Of a DNA stretch of 64,000 nt, positions 13,701 through 27,400 are shown in pieces (the first letter of the stretch is position 1; every line of letters starts with the position of its first letter). The translations under genes were made by a program, and so were the position numbers. Origin of the DNA: Mycteria americana. Taxonomy: Eukaryota; Chordata; Aves; Ciconiiformes; Ciconiidae. Location of the stretch: positions 28,890,501-28,954,500 of the forward strand of contig NC_134368.1 of the NCBI RefSeq assembly GCF_035582795.1, in the 5' to 3' direction. Below the pieces are notes generated by a model. That model had not been told where the DNA came from and searched no databases. It saw nothing but the letters and a program-made list of their open reading frames with translations.

Positions 13701-16440
13701 ACCTGAATATCGTGTTTGTTTGCTTATACAGGAGTCTCTTATAATTTGTGACCTTGCAACAACAGATCAAAACCAAGATCATATTCTAAAGTTAGAAAAT
13801 CACCTTAGTAATATGTACTATGGGCTTTGTTTCCTAACCCAGAGGAGTTAAGTTTGCAATGGTTCACATATTCTATTCAGAATGCCCAGATTATATCTAG
13901 TGAAAACTGCTTTACTAAAAATAGATGCTGTTCTGCATAAGTATTAGATTGGTTCCTGCTATGCCATTTCCTCAGTAGAAAAAAAAAAAAAGAGCAGAAA
14001 AAGTAATTTTGGTATGTGTTCTGCTTTGCTAATATCCAAAAATTAATTTGCTAATTTTTTTAGCACCTATAATTCAATGACTTGGGGCAACACACTGAAC
14101 AACCCGGGGGTTATGTAAAAGCTGACAGCTACAACATCACAACACCAGAGCATTACCCATTATGTAGTTACAGTGACCCATACTATTCTTGTGATACACA
14201 CCACAAATTATATAGGATTTTTGAGTAACTCCATTTTGCTCTATTGAGCAAAATGAAATGACTACATAACTTACTGCTTTTTGCCTTTTGTTATATTTTT
14301 TGTTAATCCCCTGCAAGATAAGTGTGTGCCTTCATAGGCTTTGCATTAAAAAACAATTGTGAAAGCAACAGAAGCACAGCAGAATTCAATACCCAGATTA
14401 TACTGGAGGAAAGAATACTTCGCAAAATAATTCTGAATTAAAAACAGTTATGTTTTGTAAACATTTTTTTCTCTCCTTGAACTAGCTTTTAATTGTTTAT
14501 TTGTTCCTGCCTTCAGCATTATTTTTTATATCAGCTTGTCATTTATTTCATGTAATTACTGCAAAGATTAAAAAAATCTGTCAAGATATTTAAAATGGCA
14601 AATCAATCTAATTATCCACATTAAATGTACTTTCCATCAATTTCCACTACAAAAGAGTATAAACCAGCTGCTATGTACCACTTTTGTTGCAACTTCAAGA
14701 TGAATAATTACGTATATATGCCATTTTTTATATTTCTGAACCTGACTCTTTTACCTGGTAGTGAAAGGGGACAGAGTAACTACTGGCAGAAGTAACTGTC
14801 TTTAAAATACTTCTATAGCTACAGTAACAAGAATGACATTCCTTACATTATATACTGTCTACAAAATTATCCTAAAGTAGGTTATCATTTTCCAGACATG
14901 GGTTTTTGTAAGAGAGACTGAGTTTTAATGATTGATTTCAATGTTTGCTTTTATGAAATGAGCCATGTTCAAATATTATCAGTATAAATATGCTTATAAA
15001 AAAGAACTTCATCTTCTCACCAAGAATCACATCTCAGCAGAGGTGATCCGTATTGTTTGGTTTTGTTTTTCTCTAAAATAATATTATTAAATATTCTATT
15101 TTTATTAAATACCATGCTTGATTTTTTCTTAACTTTTCCCTAAAATAATGAGGTGTTGGTAAGTTTTTTGTCTACAGAAATAGGTGATTATTTAACATGT
15201 ATTTTCCACTAAAAAGCAAGCAAACAAATTGTTTAAATCAAGAAAACAAAGAGACCCAAGCCATTTAATCAAATCTTTTGACAATTTATAATCAAACCGA
15301 TCAAAATCATATTATAAACTTTCCACTTTGAACCAGGTAACATTCCTTAGTTCCTCCCCCCTGCATGGGACAATATCTGCCTTCCCTTTGAGGGAAAGCT
15401 GCTTTGTCCCAGCTGACAAAAGGATGAGGGATGTTTAGACAGAAAACCAATTCAGCAATCCACAGCTATTTGATGTTCATAGGCTTTTCAGAATAGGGAG
15501 GAATGCATTCACATACTTAAAAACCTTGCTGGAGGGGAGCACACAAATGGGAGGGAAACAACTATTGAGCCTCCAGGGCAGACAACCCTGATGCTCCATT
15601 GAGATCCCTGATGCTTCGGGTCAGGTACCCAGCAGGGCACTTGGCACCTCCCTCCTGGCCAGCCCCTGCAGAAATCAAGGTGTGCAAATGCAGGAGATGT
15701 ATGCTCAGGTCTCATCCTGGCATGGAGTCAGAAAGCCTGGAGACCATCCCTCACGGTGCAAGGGCTGGGCAGGGTTCCCATATCCCACGGTGCAGATACA
15801 GCCTGAGATACCCACTTGATTCTTCCTTCTTCGGAACTTACTTCTTTTTGCTAACCAAGGCCTAGATCTTGTTGGATTAATTTTCAAAAAATACTGTAAG
15901 TGTACCTATCCCTTGATAAAAAGCAATGAGAGGTAAAATCATCCCCATGGAAACTAATCTGATTGTTAGAGTACCACAGTGAGATTGAGCAAGCTCATTA
16001 TCCCGTGCCCTCCCATCGCCCGAAGTGCCAGCATGAAGAGGTCTTTGCAGAGGAGTGCGTCATGACTTATGCCTCTCGGTATCTTGTTTTAGTGATGGTA
16101 TAGTGCTACAGTTGGATAGAGCTTTTGAGTGCCTGCAAGAATTAAATAATATATAACTCTGGTTTTATTTACTTTTAATTAAAGTAGTTTGATGTCTCAG
16201 GGTTAGATGGTTCCTTTCCATTTTCACTATAAGTGATGCAATATATAATATTGGAATCATCATAAATGCAGGTACTTCAATTCATAACTTATAATCAGTA
16301 AAACTCTACTTTTATGCATACACCATTTACTGAACTGTATTTATACAGTTAGTTAATGTTAAAATACACTGCATGACGATTTCAGATAAACTCTTAGAAC
16401 AGTACGTTACATCCATTCTCCCTCTAGTCAGTCAGTAGAA
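10766..16440. other. Intergenic DNA without recognised genes
   Basis: AT-rich, with purine-rich runs near 10850-11060. Short open frames (for example 12445-12747) lack any family signature. Nothing further could be supported. Confidence 0.6.
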
Positions 16441-16595
16441 TCCCTTCCCTTCCCTTCCCTTCCCTTCCCTTCCCTTCCCTTCCCTTCCCTTCCCTTCCCT
16501 TCCCTTCCCTTCCCTTCCCTTCCCTTCCCTTCCCTTCCCTTCCCTTCCCTTCCCTTCCCTTCCCTTCCCTTCCCTTCCCTTCCCTTCCCTTCCCT
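16441..16595. repeat. (TCCCT)31 perfect pentanucleotide microsatellite
   Basis: 155 nt of uninterrupted TCCCT units, 31 copies with no mismatch. The plus strand is pure pyrimidine. The minus strand is (AGGGA)n, equivalent to AAGGG, with GGG runs separated by AA. Flanks are AT-rich and unrelated. Confidence 0.98.
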
Positions 16596-17774
16596 ATTAA
16601 ACATTATGGTTCAGCAACTAAAGTAATGTCCAGACAGGTTCAGCTAATGTCCATAGTCATATAGACAATGGTAACAATTGCTGGTTTAAATGACTTTTAA
16701 TTATAAATTTTCTAACTGATATTTTTACTAATAAATACTGAATACAGAGCTTGAAAATTCAAGATTAAAACATATTGGCGTTTTTTACTATTGTTTTTTG
16801 ATAGTTCAGAAGGTCTCAGACAATTTGGCTGGTTTCAGTGGCCCCAGTTTCTCAAGATGTTGCAGATCCTGAGGAATAAATGTAAATCTGTTAGTCTCAG
16901 CTCAAAACAAGAACACCTAGTTCATCACAGCATTCAGGCTCCTCTTCTGCTATTGAAGATCTTTGGTCATAGGTTCATCTTCAGAGGAAAGTTCATCTTA
17001 CATTTGTTTCAGTGAAGAGATCTACCATGTCATCTATAAAATATCACCAGATTTTTCTATTGGAGCCAATCAAATATAACAAAAGAGCATTCTCAATTCC
17101 CCCGCCCCCAATTGCTTTATTCAGTTTTGCTAAGTCTGTGCTTAAATTTTTACCCACAAAAGTAGCTGTCCTTCAAGGGGCATGTAGACATAATGAGAGG
17201 CACTGTATATTTTTAATTTACTGGAACAGTACCATTCGTTCATTTGCTCATTCACTCATTCATTCATGATGTTATTCTTATGATTTTTACACTCATAATG
17301 AATAATGTAGTCACAGAAAACTGCACTTCAGCAAAAGTATGTCAAAATTTAAGCATATGAGTTGTCACTTTGAAGTCATGGATATTAAGGGTCAGAGTGA
17401 ACAATTTAGAAGCTCAATCATGAGCAAAAAAAAAACCCTAATAAATTTTTCACATAACATATTCGCAGCAGATTCATCAACCAATGTTACTTACAATAGC
17501 AACACATATCTTAGCACACTTGATATACTGTACAAAGAATGGAAACACAGAATTTTTTGTTTTACAAAAAAGAAAGTATCCAAATAACATAACCACATAT
17601 TTTATGTACCTTCTCCATGACAAAATCATACAAGAGAGTGGACAGGTACATGACAATATTCAGTTTCCTACAGTTGTTCAGCTAGTTGAACTCATCGCTG
17701 CTCGCTCTGCTAATCAGATGTTAAAACCCTTAAATTATGTTCTATGAAAACCCTTCTAAGACATAATTTGTCTA
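16596..17774. other. Intergenic DNA between microsatellite and gypsy relic
   Basis: No gene recognised. The part nearest 17774 may be the decayed continuation of the Ty3/gypsy relic (downstream of its integrase), but no motif could be followed there. Confidence 0.5.
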
Positions 17775-18610
17775 ATTATCTACTGCTTTTCTACAGGAGA
17801 AGAGAGCCATCTCAAACCACAAGGTAGTACAAGCTATCTCCAGGAGGGCTTTACCACTGGTAGAACTTGCTTGAAATGTCTGGGTAGATCTTTCAGTCAA
17901 CTCATTTGTGGCAGGACAGTAAAAAGCTGATGTGACATGTTTGATATAATTTCTTTTGACAAATAACAGAAACTCTTTGAACATGAATTGATTTCTATTG
18001 TCATGTACAATCTGTTCAGAAGCTCTCTGTCCTTGAAGATAAGAGTCTTAAGAATTCACCATCTGGGCTGAATTAGCTGAATTCATATGGAATAATTCAA
18101 GCCATTTACATTAGTCATCTGCAACAGAAAAATATATGTATATGTATGACAGATATATATATATTCTACCAGTGATCCATGTAATTTAGGTGGAGTCCTC
18201 ATCATGGAGCTAGGCATCAGGACTGATTTCTGAAGGGCATTCCAGTGTTGAGCGGAAATGTTTTAGGGTGATAGAGCCCCAAGGCTTGAACGAATGCAAG
18301 CATACAGTCAATCATGAGGAGCCAAAGCCAGCAGCAGTAGTTTTCCAAGCAGAGACAGTTCAGTGATGACAGAGACAGCTGCTAATCTTTTTCTATTACT
18401 ATTAAAATAATAATAAAAAAGAAACAAGCCAAATACAGGTCTCAGTTAGGTTTTTTTTAACTCCCCAGACTAACCTAAGAGCTTTTTTGTCAATCTGGGC
18501 AAATCTGGAAGAGATTTAGAAGCAAAGTCAATGGGCCTTTGAATACAATCTTCTGCTATATATGAATTAATACTCTGCCTCTAGATCGAAAATCAGCTTA
18601 AAGTAACTTT
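17775..18610 (-). pseudogene. Ty3/gypsy-like pol relic: RNase H followed by integrase
   Basis: Read on the minus strand, the order is that of Ty3/gypsy pol. RNase H traces come first: an Asp codon at 18595-18593, a VLIH-like stretch, PIDFASKSL in a shifted frame, and KALRLVWGVKK at 18485-18453. The integrase core follows: a DD*CKWLE segment around 18119-18100, then HDN with its Asp at 18002-18000, then HVTSA, PATN and TERSTQTF. Exactly 35 residues separate the Asp of HDN from the Glu of TER, as in the D-35-E catalytic triad. At least one stop lies between the first and second integrase aspartates, and frameshifts break the RNase H part, so it is not functional. Family assignment is by motif recognition only. 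Confidence 0.75.
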
Positions 18611-20854
18611 AACTTAATTTCAATGTATCCTGGCAACTTGGGATGATATAACCTTCCTGTCTCCGCCAGAAACTTTCTGAAGGTATGTGCACCAACATCT
18701 CATGTCTAAAAATGAGTACGAAGGAGGCAATATTCCTGGTGTGCTAACCAACAACAAGAGATAACAACTGAGCGCTCCCAAAGTACTGCTTGTGTAATAG
18801 GAATTAATCTTCCACTGTAGTAAGGAATGTACGTAAAATGTACTGGATTCACAACACAGACAAGCCTGGCACTCTTGTCAGGGTGGCCAGCCCTGGTATG
18901 CAGCTACATTAACAAAATAACATGAGAATTTATAAGATACTACAGAGAGCAAAAAGGGGGTAACATATGCAGACATCTAATCCTGACTTGTGGCTACACT
19001 AACAAGATAGCAACATAAGAAGTAGTAGAAATGAGAAATATTATTGATAACAAAAGCAGGTCACTAACTTAAAGGAATTGCTGATGGAGGTAGAAATTAC
19101 CAGTGCAACCATATCACAAATACTGAAGAGGTATAAAATACCGATATTAGGGACAACAGTAGGAACAGATTGTTTATTTGGGAGTGGATGAGGGTGGTAA
19201 AGGGAAGAAATTGAGAAGCAAAAAAGGGAGAAAAAGGGAACATAAGCAGAAGTGTATCATTTAAGTAGCTGTTTAGGGGTACCTGTTGGGCAGCCTTCTG
19301 TTGATCCTGCTTGGACAAGGAAAATAAATCCATTATTGCTCTGATCATATGTGTGTCTGACTTTTTTCTGTGGTAAGTGGGGGTACATGAGGTGTTTTCC
19401 CTAAAACTGGTGAGGGAATACATGAAGAGGGCAGACTAACCCTAATAGCTGTGGTATTTACCTTTTAGCAGAATCCGTATTCAGAGTTAGGCATCTGAGC
19501 TCACAATAAATAGGCTCATGAACGCCAGCAAGCTAAACAAGCCATTCCTAAATGCTGAGAAACATTCAGTCCCTTATGCTAAGCCAAATTCAGTATTCAG
19601 TATGGTTGCTAGCTGCCAAAACCGCTTGTCACTTACCCGTGCTCAGAGTATTAGCATGGAAGTAGTAATACCACATATTTACTCAATCCTGTAATGGTTA
19701 TATGGGAGGGGGAGACTCGGGGGCAGTTCTGTTCCTGACCTGAATTAGACCCACATCTCCCACAGCATAATAAGAAATTGTATCATGTGGAAGTCTCTTG
19801 ATTTCTTCCAATATATTTTTTGCAAAATACTTATACTTACTGGATCAGAATTAACGTTTACCAGTCTTCTGTTTACGACTAGAGTTGCTTAGATAGCCTC
19901 ACCAGGGTTATATGGAAATTTGGAGTATGTAAGTTTCGAATGTGCAAGCTTCATTGTCAAAACTCAAGCATGTCTGGTTTTTGTATGTGTTAAAGTTCCA
20001 GTTGTAATGTGAAAGACCTCAGATGCCTTGTCTTGCGTACAGGCAACTTTTGGGTTGGGTTGACCATTTTTTGGAATCTGCAGGAATTTTATACCTTTCT
20101 GATTACAGCTGAACTTCTTACAGCCGTTTTCTGAAACAGAAGACAATACACAACACAGAATTTGTTGTACAATAGAGAAGCTTAGCATATGCTGTTTACA
20201 GTTTTACATTACCTTCAGGATAATAAGGCCCCAGCAAGTGATACGTGCTTTAGAAGCACTGAGGTTTTCCACAACTTTGTGGTTTTAAGTGGTCTCTGAT
20301 TGTCTTGCTGTGAAATTACAGAAACAGCATACTTTGTAGCAAGCTCCGTTTTAAGTTTTCCCCCTTCCACTTGTAAAGGGAACCAAATAACACTTCATTT
20401 ATTGTCTGCTAAATTAAACAGTTGTAGAATTGCTGTAATGTTCCCAGTGGCTTCCATGTTGCTATCTACAAGCTGATAAAACTGAAGTCTTCTCATACTG
20501 TCCCTCTGGGACAGAGGATTGCTTTTTCTGTTGATCTGAACATTTTCTATATCTGCCATAGTTTCTTTCTTGCTTTTTGTTGAACCAATAATCTTTTCTG
20601 TTGTATGATCACTTCCCATAAGAAAAGCAGACAATCTAATTTTAAGTGTTCACAAAAATGTGGTAATGTTAGACTCATTAAATTAGACCTCTTCGGATAT
20701 TTCAGTATACTGTACAGGCCCTGATGTTAAACCCTTATGCCTCATCTCAGATGTTTACTTTAGTCAAGTTATTGGCAGTTTTGCCAATAACAAAATGTTC
20801 TCAACAAAACGTTGAGAATTATCTTGACATTAGAAGACAGCAGATGTATTCACA
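18611..20854. other. Intergenic DNA without recognised genes
   Basis: The reverse transcriptase of the neighbouring gypsy relic would be expected here on the minus strand, but I could not find its catalytic motif. Short frames at 19097-19423 and 19964-20188 look like chance. Confidence 0.5.
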
Positions 20855-21273
20855 GGCCTACAGCACATGTCCCATGAAGAGAGGTGGAGGCAGCATAGTC
20901 TGACAAAGAGAAGGTTAAGGAGCAACCTAATAGCAGCCTACAGCTTTCTGAAGGACAGATACAAAAATGCAGAGCCAAACTCTCCTCACCTGTGGCAGAT
21001 GGCACAACAAGAGGCAATAGCCACGAATCGTGGGTTGGGAGGTTCAGATTAGACATCAGGAGAAACTTCACCAGGAGCATGGTGCAGCACTGGAACAGGT
21101 TGCCCATGGATGACGTGGACACACTTGGAAGTTTTCAAGATCTGGCTAGACAAACCCATGGCCGACATAACCCAGTGCTGGGAATAGTAACGCTTTGAGG
21201 GAGAGGCTGGACAACGTGCCCCTCTGATGTCCCTTCCAAACAACATTTCTATGACTCTGTGAAGTGATTCTAT
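20855..21273 (+). mobile_element. CR1 LINE 3' end
   Basis: The segment follows the CR1 3' region in order: CCCATGAAGAGAGGTGGAGG, AGCAACCTAATAGCAGCCTA, AGATTAGACATCAGGAGAAA, CACTGGAACAGGTTGCCCA, and the terminal TCCCTTCCAAACAACA followed by TCTATGACTCTGTGA repeats. It covers the last codons of ORF2 and the 3' UTR. Truncation at the 5' end is typical of CR1. Divergence is moderate, and frames are broken. Confidence 0.9.
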
Positions 21274-23832
21274 CATTCTCCCTTCTTAATTCAGTGGGAA
21301 TGCATGTGGAAAACTATTTTTTTAAGTGGACTATTACGCTCATTGTCAAAATAGTTTAACAGAATTGCATTTTTTCTACAAAAAATAAACACATAGATGA
21401 AAAGCAACAAGGACTCTGGTTGTCCAGTAAAGCTTCAAATCCATTCTTCCATTTTGCATGTGAAAAACATGGTGATGATGGAAAGGCAGAGACTGTGAAT
21501 TAGCTACGTGGAGCCTTAGGTCCTAAAGGGAATACAGACTGAAACCCTAAGAGTCTTGAATGTTTATGAGGGATGTTTTATTCTCTCTCCAAAATCCTCT
21601 TTTGCCTCTTACCCTCCCATTATTGAAGAAGCATGACTGACTTATTAGCCAATGATCATAATTCCTTTCTTAACTAAAAATGAAATCTTTATGCCTTCTA
21701 TTAAAGGGTGGAGAGAGACAATACCAGTAAAGGAGCATTCAATGAAATCCTTTCATCCACATTCACACCTAATACAAACTACTGCAGCAGACAGACAGAA
21801 TGCTGCAATGAAAATGTGTTCTCAGCCTCCTTCCTTTCTCACATCCACTTCTTCCAACCATATAATGTGATATTTTCCTGTTTCCATAGAGGAGCTACCT
21901 GCAGCTATGCAGCCAGGGGTAGCCCAGCACGAAACGGCCAGTCTCTGAGCCCACACTGCTGGCAGCAGTGTGTGTTTGCTGCCCTATGTGCTGTGCCTAT
22001 GGTGCATTCTTTTTAAGATTCATGTGAAGAAGAAAATAAAACCTACAGGAAGAAATCAAGGCTGGCATGCACCAAGACAGCAAAAATCATCAGGTTAAAT
22101 AATTAATTTTTCCTTAGACTAAATATATGTACTTTGTACATTAAACATTGCTTGAGGAAGGGATTTTACAGGCATGATTTATGGGATCAGTAAGCAGACT
22201 TTACCTGCTATGCTTGTAAATCTTTGCATTGCATTCATAGTTTACAAAAATAGCTTTAAAAGTAAATAAGGACATACTTCATAATTCCCTTAAGGATATA
22301 TATGGACTTGCTATAAAGTAGACACCTCCAAGAGACCTTTCAGAGCTTTAGCAAGGAAAAGCTTTTGGACCCAAGTAGAGTTCTTTGGTGGATAAAAATA
22401 TAGCTGCTGCACTAAATATGCATCTCATGAAGAGAAAGTTGGGTACTGAATAATGAATTCTGCCCAAGCCTCAAGCTCTGTTGGACTTTTCCCTATAAAT
22501 TTCTGATGAATTGGTAGTAGAGCACTAAAGAAATAGATTAGAAACTGACTGATCCCCTTCACAATAGTGACCTCAATTTTGTAGATGCTGAGAATCACAA
22601 ACCAATCAAACAGACTCCCTCTTTTCATTAGAGACAAGCATTTTATTTTACTTCTGATTTGTATTTATTTCTTCCCAAGGACCTCTTTAGATTCTAATAC
22701 CAAATAAGACCATTTTCCCTGAGGTATATTGTGATTTCTCTGCTTGTGAAGAGAAAAAGGTGTAGACGAGGCTATGGCATCAGTTAATTTATTTACAAGT
22801 ACCTGCTTCTACTGATTAATGTTTGTCTGAACCAGAAGGAATCTGCTTTCAAGTCTTTTCATTAAAAATGTGAAAGCAATTTTGCTAACACAAACTATTC
22901 TTTATCACGCGTGTCACAGCTATTTTACACTCCACAGAAAGTTGAAAACTGTCCTTTTTTCTGTCTTTAAACCTAAACCCCACTGTTGCCCAGAAGCATG
23001 ATGTTGGCCAGACGTGTGAGGTATTCCTAAGATCCACCCACTGATATTTGTTAATGACCCTACTCCAAATTTCCTGCAGTGTAACTCAGAGTAAAATCTG
23101 ATCTTTTTTGCACTAGTTTCCCATCCTGAGCACTAGAAATGGTGTTTAGTATCAGTCTTGGACTTGGAGGGAAGAGTAATTCCCCTTACTGCAGGAGCCT
23201 GTGGATGGAATTGTACGTTCTGCACCAGCTTGGAGGTCAGCCTACATGCTCAGCGCTCCCTGTTACTTTAAAATGATGAGCTGGATTGAGAGACTGTAGA
23301 TGGTATGGCTTCACCAGAGTTACCAGAATACATTGATTTGCATATAATAAGGATGCAGCTGTAAGGACGTACAGTGAGTGAGGCATTGCTACCATAGTAG
23401 CGTTTCTGTTGTAAATGCATATGATACTGAACAATACCAAATGATCTGGTATCTGGGCGCCCAGCCTAGCCATGCTTGGTACTGCCCAGACTCCCTGAAC
23501 TTCTCGCTCTGTTTCCACTCCTGTCCACTCCATCCTTTTCACCAGAGCTGGGATGGTACTGCCTAAATGGCTCCCCAGTGCCACCCACCAGCGGTGGGGA
23601 AGAGAAGAGATGGGAGGTGGCCGGCATGCTTATAAGCTTCCTTCTCGGTCTGCTGCTGGCACATCTCTCCCCAGCATAATGCAGGACCCTGCCAAGAACT
23701 TCTTTCTGGGGGAGCTGTGGTAGGGGGAAGGGGACCAGTGGGCCTAGGGAGGACAGTGGATGAGGGCAGTGTAGGGACAGAGTGGAGGACTGTGGAAGAA
23801 GAGAGGGAACGGTGAAAAAATGATCAAATTTC
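21274..23832. other. Intergenic DNA without recognised genes
   Basis: Nothing recognised. The sequence is GC-richer between about 23440 and 23800, with overlapping open frames on both strands at 23237-23679 that show no family features. Confidence 0.55.
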
Positions 23833-24445
23833 TGTCGTGGTTTAGCCCCAGCCGGCAGCTAAGCACCACGCAGCCGCTCGCTCACTCCCCCCCCGGTGGG
23901 ATGGGGGAGAGAATCGGAAGAGCAAAAGTAAGAAAACTCATGGGTTGAGATAAGAACAGTTTAATAATTGGAACAAAATAATAGTAATAATAATAATGAA
24001 TTATAATGAGAAGGAAAACAACGAGAGAGAGAGAGAGGAACAAAACCCAAGGGAGGGAAAAAATAATAATTTAAAAAAAAAAAAAAAGATACAACCGCTC
24101 ACCACCCGCCGACCGACGCCCAGCCAGTCCCCGAGCAGCGATCGCTACCCCCCGGACAACTCCCCCAGTTTATATACTGGGCATGACATCATATGGTATG
24201 GAATAGCCCTTTGGTCAGTTTGGATCAACTATCCTGGCTGTGCCCCCTCCCATTTCTTGGGCACCTGGCAGAGCATGGGGAGCTGAAGGAAAAAAAAAAA
24301 AAGTCCTTGACCAATGTAAACACCGCTTAGCGACAGCCAAAACATCAGCGTATTATCAATATTATTCTCATACTAAAATCCAAAGCACAGCACTACACCA
24401 GCTACTAGGAAGAAAATTAACTCTATCCCAGCCGAAACCAGGACA
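23833..24445 (-). mobile_element. Solo LTR, neoavian endogenous retrovirus type
   Basis: In minus orientation it starts TGTCCTGGTTTCGGCTGGG (from 24445) and ends AAACCACGACA (at 23833), an LTR type I recognise from many neoavian genomes. It contains TATATAAAC (24176-24168), followed by a GC-rich transcribed leader, a T-rich and CT-rich stretch, and ATTAAA (23965-23960). The sequence is little decayed, so it is relatively young. No internal retroviral genes are present on either side, hence a solo LTR. The flanks do not show an obvious target-site duplication. Confidence 0.92.
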
Positions 24446-27400
24446 ACCTTTGCATCCAGCAGCATCTTGTGTTTTCAACTGTAGCGCACCTGCCCCCCGA
24501 GTAGTTCACCTGAATGGCCCAATGCTTAGCTGCAAAACTTTGGCTCAGATGGCTGAAGAAATTCATTGTTGCAAGAAAGAGCTGTGAGGAAGTCTGTAGC
24601 AGAGTCATAAGGACAAAAATAGAAAGGTATAAAATCCTAAAGGGAAACACAAGGAGCTGGAGGACAGCAACTGGAGAGTGAGAAAGACTCTGGCCAGCAG
24701 AGACTCTTTGGATGTCTTCTTGGGGTAGTGAGCATGCATAGCCTAGCAGCTCACTGAATCCCCTAGACATCTCTTGGGTCCATTGGACAACAAATGATTG
24801 CTTTATACATTGAAACCAGATATATCCTGATCACAGCATCTCTTTGTGCATGCCTAATGGTACCTGAACAAAATGAGCTGGCATGGCAGGGTTACAAGAG
24901 TATCACCAATCATCACCAGTATAAAAATCCTAAGGACTAGCCCCAGCCTTTCCACCAATCAGACTCATTAGCAAGTGGAACAAAAAAGAGAGACAAACAT
25001 CCTTTCCTCCCTTGTGCAGTTTTCCAAAGTTCACTGACTCCTTGTGCAAAAGTTCTAGTAATATTGGGATATGTGATGATATCTGTTATACTGTATTTGG
25101 TGTACAGTTTATGAAGAGTTGAAATGGTACCCACCGTCACTACCAGGAATGTATATGTTCTCAGTTTTCATAGCGAGCAATAAAAGTGCTACCCTGACAC
25201 CAGTGAATCTAGTGAAAGGATTTCTATTGACTTTGATGGGCGATGGATCAGGATCCAAATGAGGTAGAAAATTATTTTCTCTGTTTGCTGTTTATTAGAA
25301 ATTGATCTAAAGAACAGCTGACTTAAAATAATGAAAATAGTTTATTCAGTCTAATTGCTCTGATGTTATAGAAATATTTGTCTAGGATCAGATTAATTGG
25401 TATGAAAGAAACATTTTGGACTGACAGAAAATCTTATCTTTCCTTTTCCTTGCTATTTGATTTCAGTTCAAATTACTCAATAATGGAATGCAAGTTCATA
25501 AAATTCCCACTGCACGAAAAAAGGGATAAGCAAAATAATACAAGCACTCCTGTGATTAAGGCATTGACCCACTTCTTTGTGTTTGTCTTCAAAAGTATAG
25601 AGAATAGCACAAATTCCTCTTCTCCGTACTTCTAAGTAATACAAAGCTATGCAATGCTTTTCCAGTGATCCAAGTCAACTGAAATCTGAGACATAGCAGC
25701 TTAAGTCAGCTTTGTGTTCCTGAAACTGAAAACAGGCCAGCCTTGTCATTTGATTCTTTCTGGTCATCTTATTTACTTGTGCCTATGCCTGCACCAAAAC
25801 TGCTGTCCATCAGTGATTTTTTTTTTTTTTTTTGGTAAACGTGGTCCAGTTAAGCACATTCTAGGACATACTGAGGTAAAACAGGGAAAAATTTTCCAGT
25901 TCTTAAAAATTTTTGATGACTGTTGAAACTGTAATTCCCCCTCAAATTTCCAGCACTCAGGTTGTATTGCTGTTTGTTCAGATGGAATGGGGATTTGTGT
26001 CTCTGCTTTGAATAAATAGGCAGACTTGTCAGAAAAAATGGTCTCAAATGAAAACTTTCCACCAGATCTATAAAAAAATCACATGTGCATCTATTTGCTA
26101 AAATGGAGTATGCCCTATCAAGGACAAAGAACTTACTATAAATAGTCAGTAATAAACAGAATATCAACAGCATATGATGGATTAACTGTTATAAAGAGTT
26201 ATTGCTGACCATGCACATTGTCTTGTCACACTGGACTGCAGAATAAAAGTATTAGTGGATTTTACCGCAAAAATATTTCTGGAACTCATTGAACTGATTA
26301 TTACCTGCAGAAACAGACTGACTGACAGAGTTACAGATGTTTGATTATTTAAAACATTACAGACTATTTATAAAATAAAGCCCTTCATTGAGTTAGCTCA
26401 CAACTACTGAACTAATACCTTGTTGAGGTCACTTGAGCCATTTACCAAGTTCCACCTAACAGGGAGCAGGGTGCAGGATCCAGTTCCGCCAGACAGGCTG
26501 ATGCTGCATAGCTGGGACCCATGGCTGTGGACAGTGATTGTGAACCGAAAAGTCAGGAGTCCTGCAGGACATACTGAATTTCCCATAAGAAACCAGGACC
26601 CATCGCATGTGGGGATGCTGCATGTCTGGGTAAGAGTCACTCAGTAGCCCAGTCTTGGAGTCTGGAGTTCAGCAGTATTGATTTTTGGTAGAGTCCCTTC
26701 CCTAACACCTAGTTGTGGGACAGACACCTAAGTCTTCCTGCAATTCATCCTGCCTGCCAGTACACTGGCCAATGTACACAGGTGTGAGTGCTGGGTTTAG
26801 ATCTGGCATAAATATCTCTAGTGCTCTCAGCTGCCCCATACAGGATGCATCCCTCATGTCAATAAACTGTGTAACCCTTTCCCAGTCCTGCTGTAGTTTA
26901 TGTCCCCCATAGTTTAAAATCAAGACACCCAAGCAAGGAATGCGAGTTGTCACATTTGTTCATACCCATCTTGGCCTTGGGAAATCTCTGTTTTCCACTC
27001 TTCAGATTGCTCCCTGGAGGTTTTAATGAGGATCATCAAAGGTAGAGAGAGAGGAACTCTGTCTCTGAGGTCTTTTTTTTTTCTCCCCCACACTAGGAAG
27101 ATGTGACCACTGGGAAGAAGTGAGGTGTTGCACAGTGACAGGGAAAAGGCAGAGGAGGAGAAGAACATGGCAGGCAGGAGAGAATCTTGCTGGCCGGAGT
27201 CTGCCCATCTGGCTCCACCAGGTTAGAAAGGCAATACGTCATTCGTGATTAGGGCCGTCCCATCTGATATGCAGTCCATTGGGTTTAAAAGTTGGTGGCC
27301 ATGCGTATGGGGAGCTTGCATCCCAGTGAAAAGATAACTTGCTAGTCTGGGAAGGGGCACTTCACTTGATTATTTTGTGAGAGTTGACTTTAGGATCCAT

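Noticed and set aside
20850-21276. Several overlapping frames on both strands
   Set aside because: They fall entirely within the CR1 3' end.
23996-24587. Plus-strand frames of 96 and 115 codons
   Set aside because: Mostly antisense to the solo LTR, with no conserved protein content.
26404-26647. Frames open on both strands over the same 240 nt, considered as an inverted repeat or old gene
   Set aside because: No self-complementary arms of useful length and no family motif could be found.
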